Shown piece after piece: positions 37,901 through 48,672 of a stretch of DNA of 64,000 bases. Both the position numbers and the translations under genes were made by a program. The DNA comes from Episyrphus balteatus (lineage: Eukaryota; Arthropoda; Insecta; Diptera; Syrphidae), in NCBI RefSeq assembly GCF_945859705.1, contig NC_079137.1, positions 75,910,277 to 75,974,276 of the forward strand. The letters are read 5' to 3'. Position 1 is the first letter of the stretch; every line of letters starts with the position of its first letter. The notes beneath the pieces were generated by a model. It did no database searches. It saw only the letters and a list, made by a program, of their open reading frames with translations, and was not told the DNA's origin.

Positions 37901-40900
37901 TCTCTTGTGTGTGCTGAATTAGTTAAGACTCTTTTACCTGCATGAATGTATGTGTTGCATTTTATATGCAATTAAATACTAATTAGACAATTTGCCCCAG
38001 ACATACCGAAACAAGAAGGTGCAACTATTAATAGTCTTCTATAAAGGTGATGATGATGGTATGTAATTTAAGCATCTTCGAGGTGATTTATTGCTCTCTA
38101 TGTATCCAGATTAGAGTATAGGCTTTCTCTCTGTGTCTTCTTATGTCATTGTTTGAAACACTTTGTGCTTGTCATGTTGATAGATTGTCACCACCATGCT
38201 GATGATTGTTAACAAGGATGCTAATAATACTGGAGCATCATATTCTTGTGGGAACATACACGTGTGCATAATTTACGTCACTAAAATTTGTAGACTCTTG
38301 TGATTTGTAGTATACTCATACAATAGGTGATTAGAGTAGTGAGATGTTTAAAAGTCAATTATCAAAACAATTTTCAATAATGTAGGATAATATTAATTCA
38401 GGACGAACATTCTTGTCAAATGAAGGGTCAACTTGTTGCTTAAGATTTTCATTGACATTTAGAAAGAGGTCATTGAAGTGAAAAGTTTGACGTTTGGGAT
38501 AGATAAACTCGACTATCAGTTTTGGTTCTATAAAGCTTTACAGACACTTTTGTTGCTTGTGTAAAGCTTTATAGAAACAAAATTGATGTATATTACTATT
38601 GTTGACGTTTCTTAGCAGTGAAAGAATATCATCTGTCACCATTAGTTTTCCCAAATGGAATTTCGACGTCACTAGGCGGTCTTAGATTAACGCGTTCACG
38701 GTTGCTGCCTTTATCTTATTTATTTTAATATTTGCGTTTATTATTTCATTGTCTAAATTTGTATTTTTTTTTTTTTAATTTTAGCATCAGCTGCAACATC
38801 TGATCGAGTGAAACGACAAACAACCGATGAACCCGCAAAGAAAGAAGAATCCTTTGAGCAGGAACTTTGCAAAGACAAAGATGCCGGCGAATGGTTCCGT
38901 CTTGTAGCTGGAGAAGGTGATAACTGCCGTGATGTCATCCAATGTACATCATCTGTAAGTTTTATTTTTCAACTTACAAATTTAATTACAAAACTACCTT
39001 GTTACAAAACTGACTTAAATTAGTTCTGTCGCAAAGTAAATTAAAATCATAATCTAGTACAATTATTTTCACTTGATCGTTTGTGAGATAGATAAGATAA
39101 GAATTTTCAAGTAAATTACACATGAGTACTTTGACACATTAAATTTAAAGGAACACGTTAAGTGTCATTACTAGCCGCGTTCCTTTGGTAGATGATTAGT
39201 AGATCTAGTCCAAAAGTGAACGATAATCTAGTACTACTACCAATTTACTGGAATGATTACTAGTAAAGTAATCATAAGTACTTTGCTATCAAAGGAAAGC
39301 AGCTACAAAAAAAGTTTATCAAAGTACTAGATTTTTGCCATTTTGTCTTTAGAGATTTGACGTTTGAAAAGTCTTTAAATATAAATATCTTTTTTATTTT
39401 CATCTTCCAGGGTCTTCAAGCCATCCGTTGTCCCGCTGGTCTGTTCTTCGATATCGAAAAACAAACCTGTGACTGGAAGGAAGCTGTCAAGAACTGTAAA
39501 TTGAAGAACAAGGAACGTAAGGTTAAGCCTTTGTTGCACACAGACGAGCCACTGTGTCAAGATGGTTTCCTAGCCTGTGGTGATGGTAACTGTATTGAAC
39601 GTGGTCTTTTCTGTAACGGTGAAAAGGACTGTACCGATGGTTCAGATGAAAACTCATGTGGTAAGTTTTATTTTCCCTCTTATATCTAATTTTAAAATAT
39701 GACTTTCTATCGACAATAATGACTAAGCATTAGATATTTCTTCTGAACTTTCAATTCGCAAATGTAATTTGCATTATAATAACACGCCTGGCAAGCCCAT
39801 GTACATTTTTATACTTACCCAAATCATACAACAATGACAGATGATTACGGATTCAAAAAACGTAGTGCAAATGGCACATTAAATTGTTGTATATACAAAT
39901 TCACCATACGTGGAATGTGGTATCTTTGACCTTTTTTTACATTTAGGTTTCATATACAACAAACTTTGCTTTGATCTTGATTTGAAAAGAAGAAGAAGGA
40001 ATAGAAAAAAACTCCATCTATAGGTTTGCAAAATTTGTACCCCTACTAATCTTTAAAGAAAAGTGAAACGATAAAAATGAACTTTTCCAACTGAAAAAAC
40101 ACACCTATAAAGTTTCTATAAATGGTAAACAAAAAACACCTCGTTATAACACACACTATAGAGATATTTAAGATGCAGATACAGAGCTTTGCAAACATCA
40201 AATCACACAGCAAAAAAAAAAAAGTTGCTTTTGAAAAGGCTTCCCATAAGATTGATTTCTTGATTTTTACCTTCCATTTTTTTTTTTGTTTTTTATATTT
40301 TCATTTCCTTTGGTATTCATCGTAAATGTTTGCCCATAAAATTTTACTTTTTTTCTTTCGTCCATTCGTTCACTTAACATGTATCTGTCTCCTATAAAGC
40401 TGCTATAGAGCTGTATAACTAGTCCCTATAGTGATGTTGTTTATTATGTCTATCTTATTTGTCTGGGGTACTATATCGCAAAAATGAAACTGAAAGTCTG
40501 CAATCCTATATAAGTGGGGCTAGAGAGTAAACTTATATAGCCTTAAGGTGATTATGTTTACATCTTGTGTGTCTGTGTCTGATTTTTTCATTGCGATTAT
40601 AGAAGAATTCCCTGCTAGTTTTTTTTTAACGGATGATGGCAACATCTCGTGCATAAATGACATTTGTCATTGTGGTTTTTTTTTCACTCCCTCTCTCTGT
40701 CTTATTTATTGAATGACATGACGATGATGGAGTGTGTCCTTATAATTTGACATTTAAATAGATGCAATTACGGCACACCTTCTTCTTCTTTTGTGCAAGA
40801 CGATATCTACTTAGGTATCTTTTATGAAAAAAGGTGTCCGCCGCCGTAGCTGCGCCGATTGAAATTGAATAATTTGTTGTGGGTTTGAAAGATAATAATT

Positions 40901-43900
40901 TCTTTGTTATACCTACAGTCTGCATTGTAATGGTGTAAATATTTAATTGGATTGTTTTGTGGTTTTGAATTACATAATCAATCAAATCAAATCAAATCAA
41001 TTTTTGATTGAGAAAAATTGTTTTTGAAAGAAATTGATGAATTATTGCGAAATAAACATTTCAAGAGATTAAATATTGGATAAATAAGTGAACGATTGAT
41101 CATTAACTTGTAATCATTCGTTAAAACGTCAAGTTACTTATTTGTTTATTTGGGCACTTTTCACTTTTCTTTTCTGTCAAAAAAAAAAAATGAATAAACA
41201 CTTAGCTTTCAAATGACATCTGTCATTCTAATTATTATTTACCATTTTCCAATATTTTGCTGCTGTCAGCCTGACATTTGATGTCATTTTAGTATAACTT
41301 CAAATTTTTTTTGACAAAAACGCCTTGGAAAATTGTATTTTGAAGCACGACCAACCGCATTATATTCTGATAGATATTTTGATACATTCAGCCCGTAAAA
41401 CCATATTTTAATTTCTCTTTTAAAAGTGGAATGTGATAAAAATTGTTCAATCACAGGAACTTGAACACGCTTAAAGTAATAGAAAAAAGAAAAGACTTGT
41501 TCATCTTAATGTACGTTTGATCTATATTAATTTGTCTATTTTTTAGTCATCATGTCTTCAAGGCGTGTTCATCTTCTTGATAGTTTTATCTCGGTATATG
41601 AATTTGGCGATTTTTAGTCATGACATGAAGTGCGCATATATTAAAATTGCTATTGGCATTTAAAACTCAACACCTTCGTGTTGGCATTTTATAAATTTTT
41701 AATGTTTTTCAATTCACATTGCGGTAGTTTTAAAATAAATAAGCTTAACTTTTCATTACTTTGACAGTTGAGGTTTCAATGAGTTGAATTAGTTCTGTCA
41801 AATAATTTTCCTTATGAATGAAACGCCTTGAATTATTGGCTAATACCTATTTAGTCTGGAACTTATTTCCTTATTTAAACTTGCTCATTAGCATACAAGT
41901 TACATTATTTTTTTTTAGTTTTTTAGTCTTTATGACAACAATTAAAATTGACATGTGTCACTTTGTTATTCTCAGAAGAAAAAAAAAATAAGACACACTT
42001 AAACCCGTTTCTGACAGGATTTTCACCACAAAACAGAAAAACAAATATGAGAAAAAAAAGAAGCAAAAACAAACCAGGCAACCAAACCACCTGACCTTGT
42101 CCGAAATTCTTTATAAAAACCCAGCCAATAACAACAAGCAAAAAAAAAAAAACAATATCTTAGGCCAACTTTATTGTATATCATGGCAAAAGATAATATA
42201 ATTAGTTGCACCATTCGAAGAGCTGATCAGCCAGCAGTAGTCGTCAAAGTCGTCAGGTAACGTCTGATATAAGACACCCAAACTCCATGACAATCGCGCA
42301 AGACACGCATGCACATCAGTCGTGTAAACGCAAAACATTCGAACCGGTTTGTCACCTCTTTTTTTTTTTGCTTTAAATTGGTGACATAACAACAAAAAAA
42401 AAAAAAAAACAGCGACAAAAACAAAAACAACATCGAGATAAAAAGAAACGGTTAAATTGAAATTAAATTTATTTTTATCTACCAGAGATATACCAAACTC
42501 TTGTGTGCTACAGCAGCAACAGCAGCTGGGGCATGGATGGATCACCTCTTTGGGGGTAACCTACTTCTTCATTCGTGCCACAACACCACACACAACACTT
42601 TATGAAGTTTCAATTTCATGCATTTTTCATTATGGTTCGAATATATACCTCATCTAGGTGTAGATATATGTATCTCCCCACATCGAAGGTGGATTGTAAA
42701 TTACAGAATATCTACAGGGTGTGCTGTATATATCTTGTCGTATAGATATGAACATATATTGTGATGAGTGTTGGATGCGGATGCTACGTCTCCAACAAAA
42801 AATCATACCTACGGGTTTGGCCTTTTGTTCGAACTTCTTTTTGTCTTTTTTGCTGGTTTAAATGTCAGATGAATATAATCAAAGACGCAGAGTCAGTGGT
42901 TTGAGATTATGGCATATACCTGGCTTAAACAAGTATGTGGCGATTACTTAAGTGTTTTTTGTTTTGCTTTTTTTTTGTAACTCGAATAACACCAATAACA
43001 GGGAAATTTTCCACCGACACGAACGACGTATTCGATTGCTAAAATTTTAAATATTTATATGAATAATATATGCAACCGGTGTTTTGGGTCTACTTATGCA
43101 ATTAGCATTGAAAGGCTAATGAATAGAACGGAAAAGTTTAAATTGGCTAACTAAGAATGACGAAAATATTAAGTGTTTATGGGCTTTCGGGCCTTGAAGT
43201 CACTTCAACTTCAATTAATCAGAATCAAATGCTTCGCAATTTGGGCTTATTCATGCGATTCTTTTCTTGCATGGTGTAAATGTGCCAATTCAATGAGAAT
43301 AATTAATTATTTGACATTTTGAAATATCATCTTTGACTTATGGGTATAGTTTGATCCAAAATATTTCCCTTGGATGACAAAATTCGTTATCGAACAGCGG
43401 TTTCAAATAAAATTATTTATCCTTCTGGTGAAGAAAATTTAAAACACTTAGATATAATTTCATGAACATGAACACTTTCAATATTTGGTTTAAAAAAAAT
43501 CTGTTGACAGGACAATAAACACGTCATTTGGTGCGTTCACATGTGCGTGAAGTCTATGAAGTAAATTATCTAAGGAAAAGGTTTGTTCGCTCGCTTTATA
43601 TTTACACACCCATTTTCTCAATCTGTCAGTTGGAAATGGTATGATTTCTTAAATATTTAAATTTGAAATATACCTAATGGAGACTGAAAAAATAGGGCCT
43701 AAGAGCGCCTAAAGAATGAGGAGAATTGCAAGAGTTTTAAAGGTAAAAAGTTAGTGGTAAAATATTCTGCCCATTAAAGATTTCATTTTTGACATTTGTC
43801 ACATGGGACTCTTGCCATATTTTAAAACTATTTTCTTAAAATACCATTTTCATTTTTTGACAATAAAAAACTTTAATTTAAATTTATTCTAAGATTAACC

Positions 43901-45990
43901 TTTGACAGCTGTCAAACATTAATGCATTCTTCTGTTCATCATCGGAATCTCCTTCAGGCAATTGACTGACTGTCCCTCTTTTTTACCAGCCAATTCAAAA
44001 AAAAGCTTAGGTTGACATTTTCAATTATAAATTAATAAGATACAGCATCTTTGTCCAATTAAAATTTAATTCCAATTGACATTTTCACCATCTCTCAAAA
44101 TCTCTAAATGAATATTTTGTTGCAACCCTAATCATCTTATGCTGTACACACAATTAAATTCTATTACATTTATATGGTAAAATATTCGAATGCAATTGAG
44201 ATCGATTGGCAACAAAACAAACCAAACAAAACCTCTCTCACTCGTAATTGGTTTTATAATTTCTTCTTTTCAAGAGTGCAGCAGCAGCAATAAGGGACAA
44301 ATTTATCGGTAGTTTGGTATACCTTTATGACATTTTACAAACAAAAAAAAAAATTTCCTCTATTTGTCATTCAAATCGTGATGCAGACAAACGTTGTCGT
44401 CGTCGTTGTTGTATAGAGGAGTTTTTCCCGTCGATTTATTCAAGACACGAGCATTATATGAACTTTCTTCATGTGATTTATTTATAGCTCGAGTATAGCG
44501 GTGTTTATTTTTTTTTTTTTCTTAACTTCCTTTGCCTATTGAATTTCAATGACTTAACACTTTTATGAGAGAGTAGAGGTACTTTAGGCGTCTTTTAACT
44601 TTTTTTGAAAGTCGATTAGGAAAAATTGTCTGATAGAAGCGGGTGGTCGTTTACATGGGCAATGAACTCAAACAAACCTTTTTTCCTCTATTCATTTTAG
44701 ATATCGATAACGATCCAAATCGTGCTCCACCATGTGACCCAGCTGTGTGTGTCTTGCCTGATTGTTTCTGTTCCGAAGATGGTACATCAATTCCCGGAGA
44801 TTTACCAGCCAAGGATGTTCCTATGATGATCACAATCACTTTCGATGATGCCATCAATAACAACAACATTGAACTCTACAAGGAAATGTTCAAGAACCGC
44901 AAAAACCCTAACGGATGTAACATTAAAGCTACATACTTTGTTTCCCACAAATACACTAACTACTCAGCTGTTCAAGAGACTTCCCGTCAAGGACACGAAA
45001 TCGCTGTTCACTCAATTACGTAAGTTTACACTTCCTGAAAAAAAAAATCTGTTTGATTACACTGAAGAGATATTTATATTTGAAGGGCCTTTTTTTGGGC
45101 GCCACTTAACGTCTCGATCTCTTATTTATGATTTTTTTCTTCTTTTTTTATTTTTAAATAGACACAATGACGAAGAACGTTTCTGGTCAAACGCAACTGT
45201 TGACGATTGGGCCAAGGAAATGGCTGGTATGAGGATCATCATTGAGAAATACGCCAACATCACTGACAACTCTGTTGTTGGTGTCCGTGCTCCATACCTC
45301 CGTGTCGGTGGTAACAACCAATTCACCATGATGGAAGAACAAGCTTTCCTCTATGACTCAACCATCACTGCTCCATTGTCCAATCCTCCACTATGGCCAT
45401 ACACCATGTACTTCCGTATGCCACATCGTTGTCACGGTAATCTCCAGAGCTGCCCAACCCGTTCTCACGCTGTCTGGGAAATGGTCATGAACGAACTCGA
45501 TCGTAGGGAAGACCCTACCAATGACGAATCTATTCCCGGATGTGCTATGGTTGATTCATGCTCAAACATCTTGACCGGTGATCAATTCTACAACTTCTTG
45601 AACCACAACTTCGACAGGCATTACGATCAAAATCGTGCTCCATTGGGTCTTTACTTCCATGCTGCGTGGTTGAAGAACAACCCCGAATTCTTGGATGCCT
45701 TCACATACTGGATCGATGAAGTGCTCGCCAACCATAACGATGTCTACTTCGTCACAATGACACAGGTCATCCAATGGATGCAGAATCCCAAGACCATCAG
45801 CGAAGCCAAGAACTTCGAACCATGGAGGGAGAAGTGCGTTGTTGAAGGTAAACAAGCCTGCTCTGTGCCTTACTCCTGCAAACTCACCTCAAAGGAGGTG
45901 CCCGGGGAGACCATTAATCTGCAGACGTGCGTCAGATGTCCAAATAACTACCCATGGATCAACGATCCAACCGGTGATGGTTTCTACTAA
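34950..45990 (+). CDS. serp: Chitin deacetylase 1 (Serpentine), five coding exons
   Basis: Joined coding exons are 34950-34998, 38785-38954, 39411-39660, 44701-45019 and 45162-45990. All four introns have GT/AG ends and compatible phases, giving 538 residues. Residues 1 to about 19 are a signal peptide (MAKLFVVFAILAVAVS start). A ChtBD2 chitin-binding domain has Cys45, 64, 70, 80, 93 and 102. An LDLa domain has Cys122, 129, 134, 141, 147 and 156 with the acidic DGSDE end. The polysaccharide deacetylase domain (about 195-360, CE4) has TFDD (Asp205 presumed base, Asp206 metal), HSITH (metal ligands His260, His264), RAPY (305-308) and LYFHAAW (426-432). The tail is cysteine-rich and ends at a TAA. 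Insect CDA1/CDA2 proteins are about this length. TFDDAINNNN at motif 1 fits CDA1/Serpentine rather than CDA2/Vermiform, which as I recall lacks the second Asp here. The family removes acetyl groups from chitin outside the cell; fly Serp limits tracheal tube length. I see no frameshift or missing key residue. Symbol assigned by recognition, not by a search. Confidence 0.93.
34999..38784 (+). other. serp intron 1
   Basis: GTAAG donor and TTTTAG acceptor. No coding sequence is recognisable in it. It contains a TGACATTTGTCA palindrome at 35975-35986, many single TGACA/TGTCA words, AT-rich near-palindromic sequence at 35020-35100, and short poly(T) runs. First introns of fly genes often hold enhancers, but nothing here is specific enough to assign. 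Confidence 0.85.
38785..38954 (+). CDS. serp: serp exon 2 (signal cleavage region, first half of ChtBD2)
   Basis: The acceptor is a long T-run followed by TTTTAG at 38779-38784. The exon completes Ala17 and codes residues 18-73. It carries the likely signal-peptide cleavage region (ASAATS), a dibasic VKR at 25-27, an acidic/Lys linker (PAKKEESFEQEL), and the first three chitin-binding cysteines (45, 64, 70) with the aromatic pair Trp53-Phe54. The donor is TCT|GTAAGT in phase 0. Confidence 0.93.
39173..39304. mobile_element. Family-I MITE inside serp intron 2
   Basis: AGCCGCGTTCCTTTGGTAGA at the left and TATCAAAGGAAAGCAGCT at the right are inverted ends. Interior palindromic CTAGTAC/GTACTAG-like sequence. 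The 3-bp flanks are ACT and ACA, so the duplication is imperfect or decayed. It lies 218 bp after the exon 2 donor and about 106 bp before the exon 3 acceptor, so it makes up over a quarter of the 456-bp intron. Confidence 0.7.
39411..39660 (+). CDS. serp: serp exon 3 (second half of ChtBD2, LDLa domain)
   Basis: The acceptor is CATCTTCCAG at 39401-39410. The exon codes residues 74-156 plus one base of Asp157. It finishes ChtBD2 (Cys80, 93, 102) with the motif FFDIEKQTCDW, then a basic linker (KLKNKERKVK), then the complete six-cysteine LDLa domain ending DGSDENSC. The donor is G|GTAAG at 39661. In the paralogue Vermiform this region is reported to be alternatively spliced in some insects; I saw no second copy of this exon nearby. 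Confidence 0.95.
40658..43914. promoter_or_regulatory. Cluster of TGACANNTGTCA palindromes in serp intron 3
   Basis: Five 12-bp palindromes: 40658-40669 (TT centre), 41214-41225 (TC), 41949-41960 (TG), 43790-43801 (TT) and 43903-43914 (GC, embedded in the 16-bp palindrome TTTGACAGCTGTCAAA). TGACAG is the known core of TALE homeodomain proteins (Hth/Meis, TGIF class), and TGACAGCTGTCA is a known TGIF-type dimer site. Function here is inference; the word could also come from old repeats. Confidence 0.3.
42342..42350. promoter_or_regulatory. Grainyhead-type site AACCGGTTT in serp intron 3
   Basis: AACCGGTTT matches the established binding consensus of Grainyhead, a regulator of epidermal and cuticle genes in flies. 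A second near-perfect copy (AACCGGTTC) lies 10.6 kb upstream of the start at 24371-24379. The link to serp regulation is inference from the family's role in cuticle. Confidence 0.35.
44701..45019 (+). CDS. serp: serp exon 4 (start of deacetylase domain, motifs 1 and 2)
   Basis: The acceptor is TTCATTTTAG at 44691-44700. The exon completes Asp157 and codes residues 158-262 plus two bases of Thr263. It holds the cysteine-rich linker (PPCDPAVCVLPDCFCSED), catalytic motif 1 TFDDAINNNN and the first half of motif 2 (HEIAVHSI). Asn243-Tyr-Ser is a possible N-glycosylation site. The donor is ATTAC|GTAAGT at 45020. Confidence 0.95.
45162..45990 (+). CDS. serp: serp exon 5 (rest of deacetylase domain, C-terminal tail, stop)
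   Basis: The acceptor is TTTAAATAG at 45161. The exon completes Thr263 and codes residues 264-538, ending in TAA. It supplies His264 of motif 2, the RAPYLRVGGNNQF block, DSTITAPLSNPPLWPYT, the MPHRCHGNLQSCPTRSH block, LGLYFHAAW, and a tail with paired cysteines ending YPWINDPTGDGFY. The reading frame also runs upstream through intron 4 without a stop, so a naive ORF call extends 5' to 44845; the upstream part does not encode family sequence and should be ignored. Confidence 0.96.
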
Positions 45991-46086
45991 GTCAAAAATG
46001 TGTTGAGGAGTTAATTTGTTATGAGTTTTATTTTTTTAATTTTTTATTTTAATTTTATATTATGTTTTAAAAAATCCCAAATTTTT

Positions 46087-46092
46087 AATAAA
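46087..46092 (+). terminator. Proximal poly(A) signal candidate of serp
   Basis: AATAAA lies 97 bp after the stop codon, but it runs directly into a long A tract, so it could be fortuitous. Further AATAAA hexamers are at 46339, 46814, 46916 and 46934. Confidence 0.35.
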
Positions 46093-46933
46093 AAAAAAAA
46101 AATAAGAAAAAAAAAAGAAATTTTGTGGATCTATTTTTTGGTCTCGCACTGTAATAATTTCTTAAAGATTGCCATTTGTAAAACTCTATTTTTTCGAATT
46201 TCTAACGTCTTTGGACGTCTTAAAAAACTGTACTTCTATATACTTTGAACCTTCTGTTAAAATCCCCCATCCCTTTCCCCCAAAAATCCCTCTCTCTCTC
46301 TCTCACTTTTTCCCTCCTTGTATATAGTTTTAATGTTAAATAAAAAGACAGATTTAAATATAAAATACTTTTTGATATCTGTCAAAACTTTTCAATCAAT
46401 TTTAGTGATTTTCTTTTTCATATGCATTTTCAACTGTTTTTTCTTATTTCTAGTTTTTATTTATGAAAACCCTAAAATTCTCTTTTCTTTATTTTTTAAT
46501 TTTCTGCTTGATCTTGCTATTTTTTCTATTTTATTCTACACACAAATCTATTTGTGTTTTTTTTTTCTTAAATTTTTCTTTAATTAGAATTTAAAATAAT
46601 TATTATTTTATGATTATTTTATTTTTTTATTATTTTTTTCTTTGATGTGTATATCTATCAATATATACTTATTATAATATATTTTTTTAGAAAGACTTTG
46701 TATGACTTTGATTTTTTGCAGACAAAGTCGAGCTGTGTTTAAGTTTAAAAGACAAAAATGAACATAACAAAAAAAATTGAAAAATATTTGAAAACAAACA
46801 AAAATAATAATTAAATAAAGGAAAAGAGATAATTAATGATAGTTAAAGGAAATTATTTTATTGATTTACCTATTTTAATGACTTTTTTTTTTAATTATAA
46901 ACAAAAAAATGATTAAATAAAAATTTATAAAAA

Positions 46934-46939
46934 AATAAA
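46934..46939 (+). terminator. Distal poly(A) signal candidate of serp
   Basis: AATAAA is followed within about 10 bp by a GTGTTTTTTTTG tract that resembles a GU/U-rich downstream element, which makes this the best-formed of several candidate polyadenylation sites. Using it would give a 3' UTR of about 1 kb of very AT-rich sequence. Confidence 0.35.
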
Positions 46940-47596
46940 TACCCATGTGTTTTTTTTGCATTACTTTAGGAAACAAATTTCGACTGGACCTGTTTGTTGG
47001 TATAAAACTGAAAGGTTCATGTTCGACATAAGTAATCCAGTAGCCTGGTGATTATGACTGGTTCGTGAACTCAGTTAACTGAGTGGATTTGTCAAAAACC
47101 ATCACTTTTGAAATTAACATTTGAAAATCATAAAAATCGTAATAATATTACTGCTTTTGCTGTCTGATAGTAACAAGAAACTAAACTAATTGTTAGAAAT
47201 CAAATATTAGAATTTTAAATACGGAAAAATCGCAGTTTCCCCGCTCTTGAGATCTTATTATTCTAAAAGGTGACGTTTTCACTTCCACTCTGTTGCAATT
47301 CCTAAATTTAAATGTAATTACTTATTTGCAAACAAAATGTCAGCTTTTTGCATAAAATATATTTATTTCAAAACCAAATTCACACATTTGCAAATCAAAT
47401 TCACCTTTAGCAAAATAAATAAGAGTTCATATGGTGAAAAAAACTAATTATATTCAAAGTCAAATTGACATTTTTTTTTCACTTACAACTTTACATTTTC
47501 GGAAAAGTTTTGAGATGTTTGCACCACATTGGTTAAACTTCGAATGAATTTTCAAAAAACAATCAATGATAAAGGAAATTTGTGTGAATATTTGAC

Positions 47597-47628
47597 GGTC
47601 ACTGTGACGTATGTGTAACTTTTTCTTA
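47597..47628 (+). repeat. Dispersed CGTAT motif, copy 2
   Basis: GGTCACTGTGACGTATGTG is identical over 19 bp to 48644-48662 and resembles the CACTATGGCGTATACG block at 48095. Confidence 0.55.
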
Positions 47629-48096
47629 TATTGAATCAAAAACTTGCCACTTCAGGCTTGACTCGAAAGAAAATTTTAAGTCCCATCCATTATTATAAGT
47701 TATTAACACACAATAATTATATGTGGTTGAGAGTTGTAAGTCACAAGGCATTGATGGTCATGAACTCGTTGCCCAAAAAATTGGCCTAAAAAGTTCTTAA
47801 AAAAAAAAAAAACAAAAATCTCTTCCATCAATTCGTGAATTATGTCACAGGGAAAAAACTTCTTCTAAACAATTCTTTACCGCCGGGTACAAAGGGGTTA
47901 AGTCACAAAATTGCACTTTTCGGGTTTCGATGAAATAATAATAAACTCTTTTTCTCTTTTATTTGGTATCAAAAACATAAATTTAGAACAACTCTTTAAT
48001 ATAAATATAAGAGGATCAATGTTCAAAAATTCATCGCACGAATAAAATATAAATTTGCCCATTTTATTATAATATTATTTTTTAGTCAGTCAGTCA

Positions 48097-48123
48097 CTAT
48101 GGCGTATACGTAATATTTTCTTG
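48097..48123 (+). repeat. 27-bp dispersed motif, copy 3
   Basis: TGGCGTATACGTAATATTTT core. Differs from 15741-15767 at two positions. Confidence 0.6.
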
Positions 48124-48643
48124 TATTAAGAATTAAGAGTCATATAGTAGACTTACCTATTATTTAACTGTTTTTGAAAGATATTAACTGATATTTTTGC
48201 TACAAAAACAATTATTTCGAGAACGACTAAGAGAATGAATAAAACTTGATTTTTTTTTTTTGCGACATAATGTTCGCCATTTTTTGATAATGAATGGTTA
48301 TTTTCTTGGTTTCTCTCTTCATGTACTTTGTATACGCAAACGCATCTATGAAATAATTTAATACCAGAATTAATTCATCAGAAGCAAAATTGAATATTGA
48401 ACCCTGAAACCAGGATGAACTTTATTGAAAAACTTTAATTTCAAATCTAAAAAATTGCAATCTTATAAGAAATTTCATATTGCAATGAAAAGGTCCGATT
48501 ATCTTTGTAAATTTCATTATACCAAGCAATTTTATATACTCTACTCATTATTGCATTCTCGTTAAAAAATAAATTTCATCTTCATTGGTGAAGAATACTT
48601 TTCCAAGATTATTTGCTAGCCAGAAAATTATTCGGAAAACATT

Positions 48644-48672
48644 GGTCACTGTGACGTATGTGGAACATTTTG
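48644..48672 (+). repeat. Dispersed CGTAT motif, copy 4
   Basis: GGTCACTGTGACGTATGTG is identical to 47597-47615, followed by GAACATTTTGTA, which aligns with the ACATTTTCTTG of copies 1 and 3. Confidence 0.55.

Larger units (their letters stand above)
39661..44700 (+). other. serp intron 3
   Basis: GTAAG donor and TTCATTTTAG acceptor, in phase with the flanking exons. No alternative exon was found. Notable contents are five TGACANNTGTCA palindromes, a Grainyhead-type AACCGGTTT, CAG-rich sequence near 42510-42535, and poly(A)/poly(T) runs. A 124-codon antisense ORF at 42171-42545 is low-complexity and looks non-coding. Confidence 0.85.

Noticed and set aside
42171..42545. 124-codon minus-strand ORF in serp intron 3
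   Set aside because: Composed of Phe/Val/Cys runs from homopolymers and a CAG-type repeat; no family motif.
44845..45161. 5' extension of the exon 5 ORF through exon 4 and intron 4 in another frame
   Set aside because: Residues before the acceptor at 45161 do not resemble chitin deacetylase, while the spliced frame gives a seamless family sequence (AVHSITHNDEERFW).
45562..45855. 97-codon minus-strand ORF inside serp exon 5
   Set aside because: Antisense shadow of strongly conserved coding sequence.
34950..45990. Assignment as vermiform (CDA2)
   Set aside because: Motif 1 is TFDDAINNNN and the downstream blocks (VVGVRAPYLR, LSNPPLWPYTMYF) fit CDA1; as I recall CDA2 has a changed second Asp and different flanks. 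No second deacetylase gene is visible in the window.
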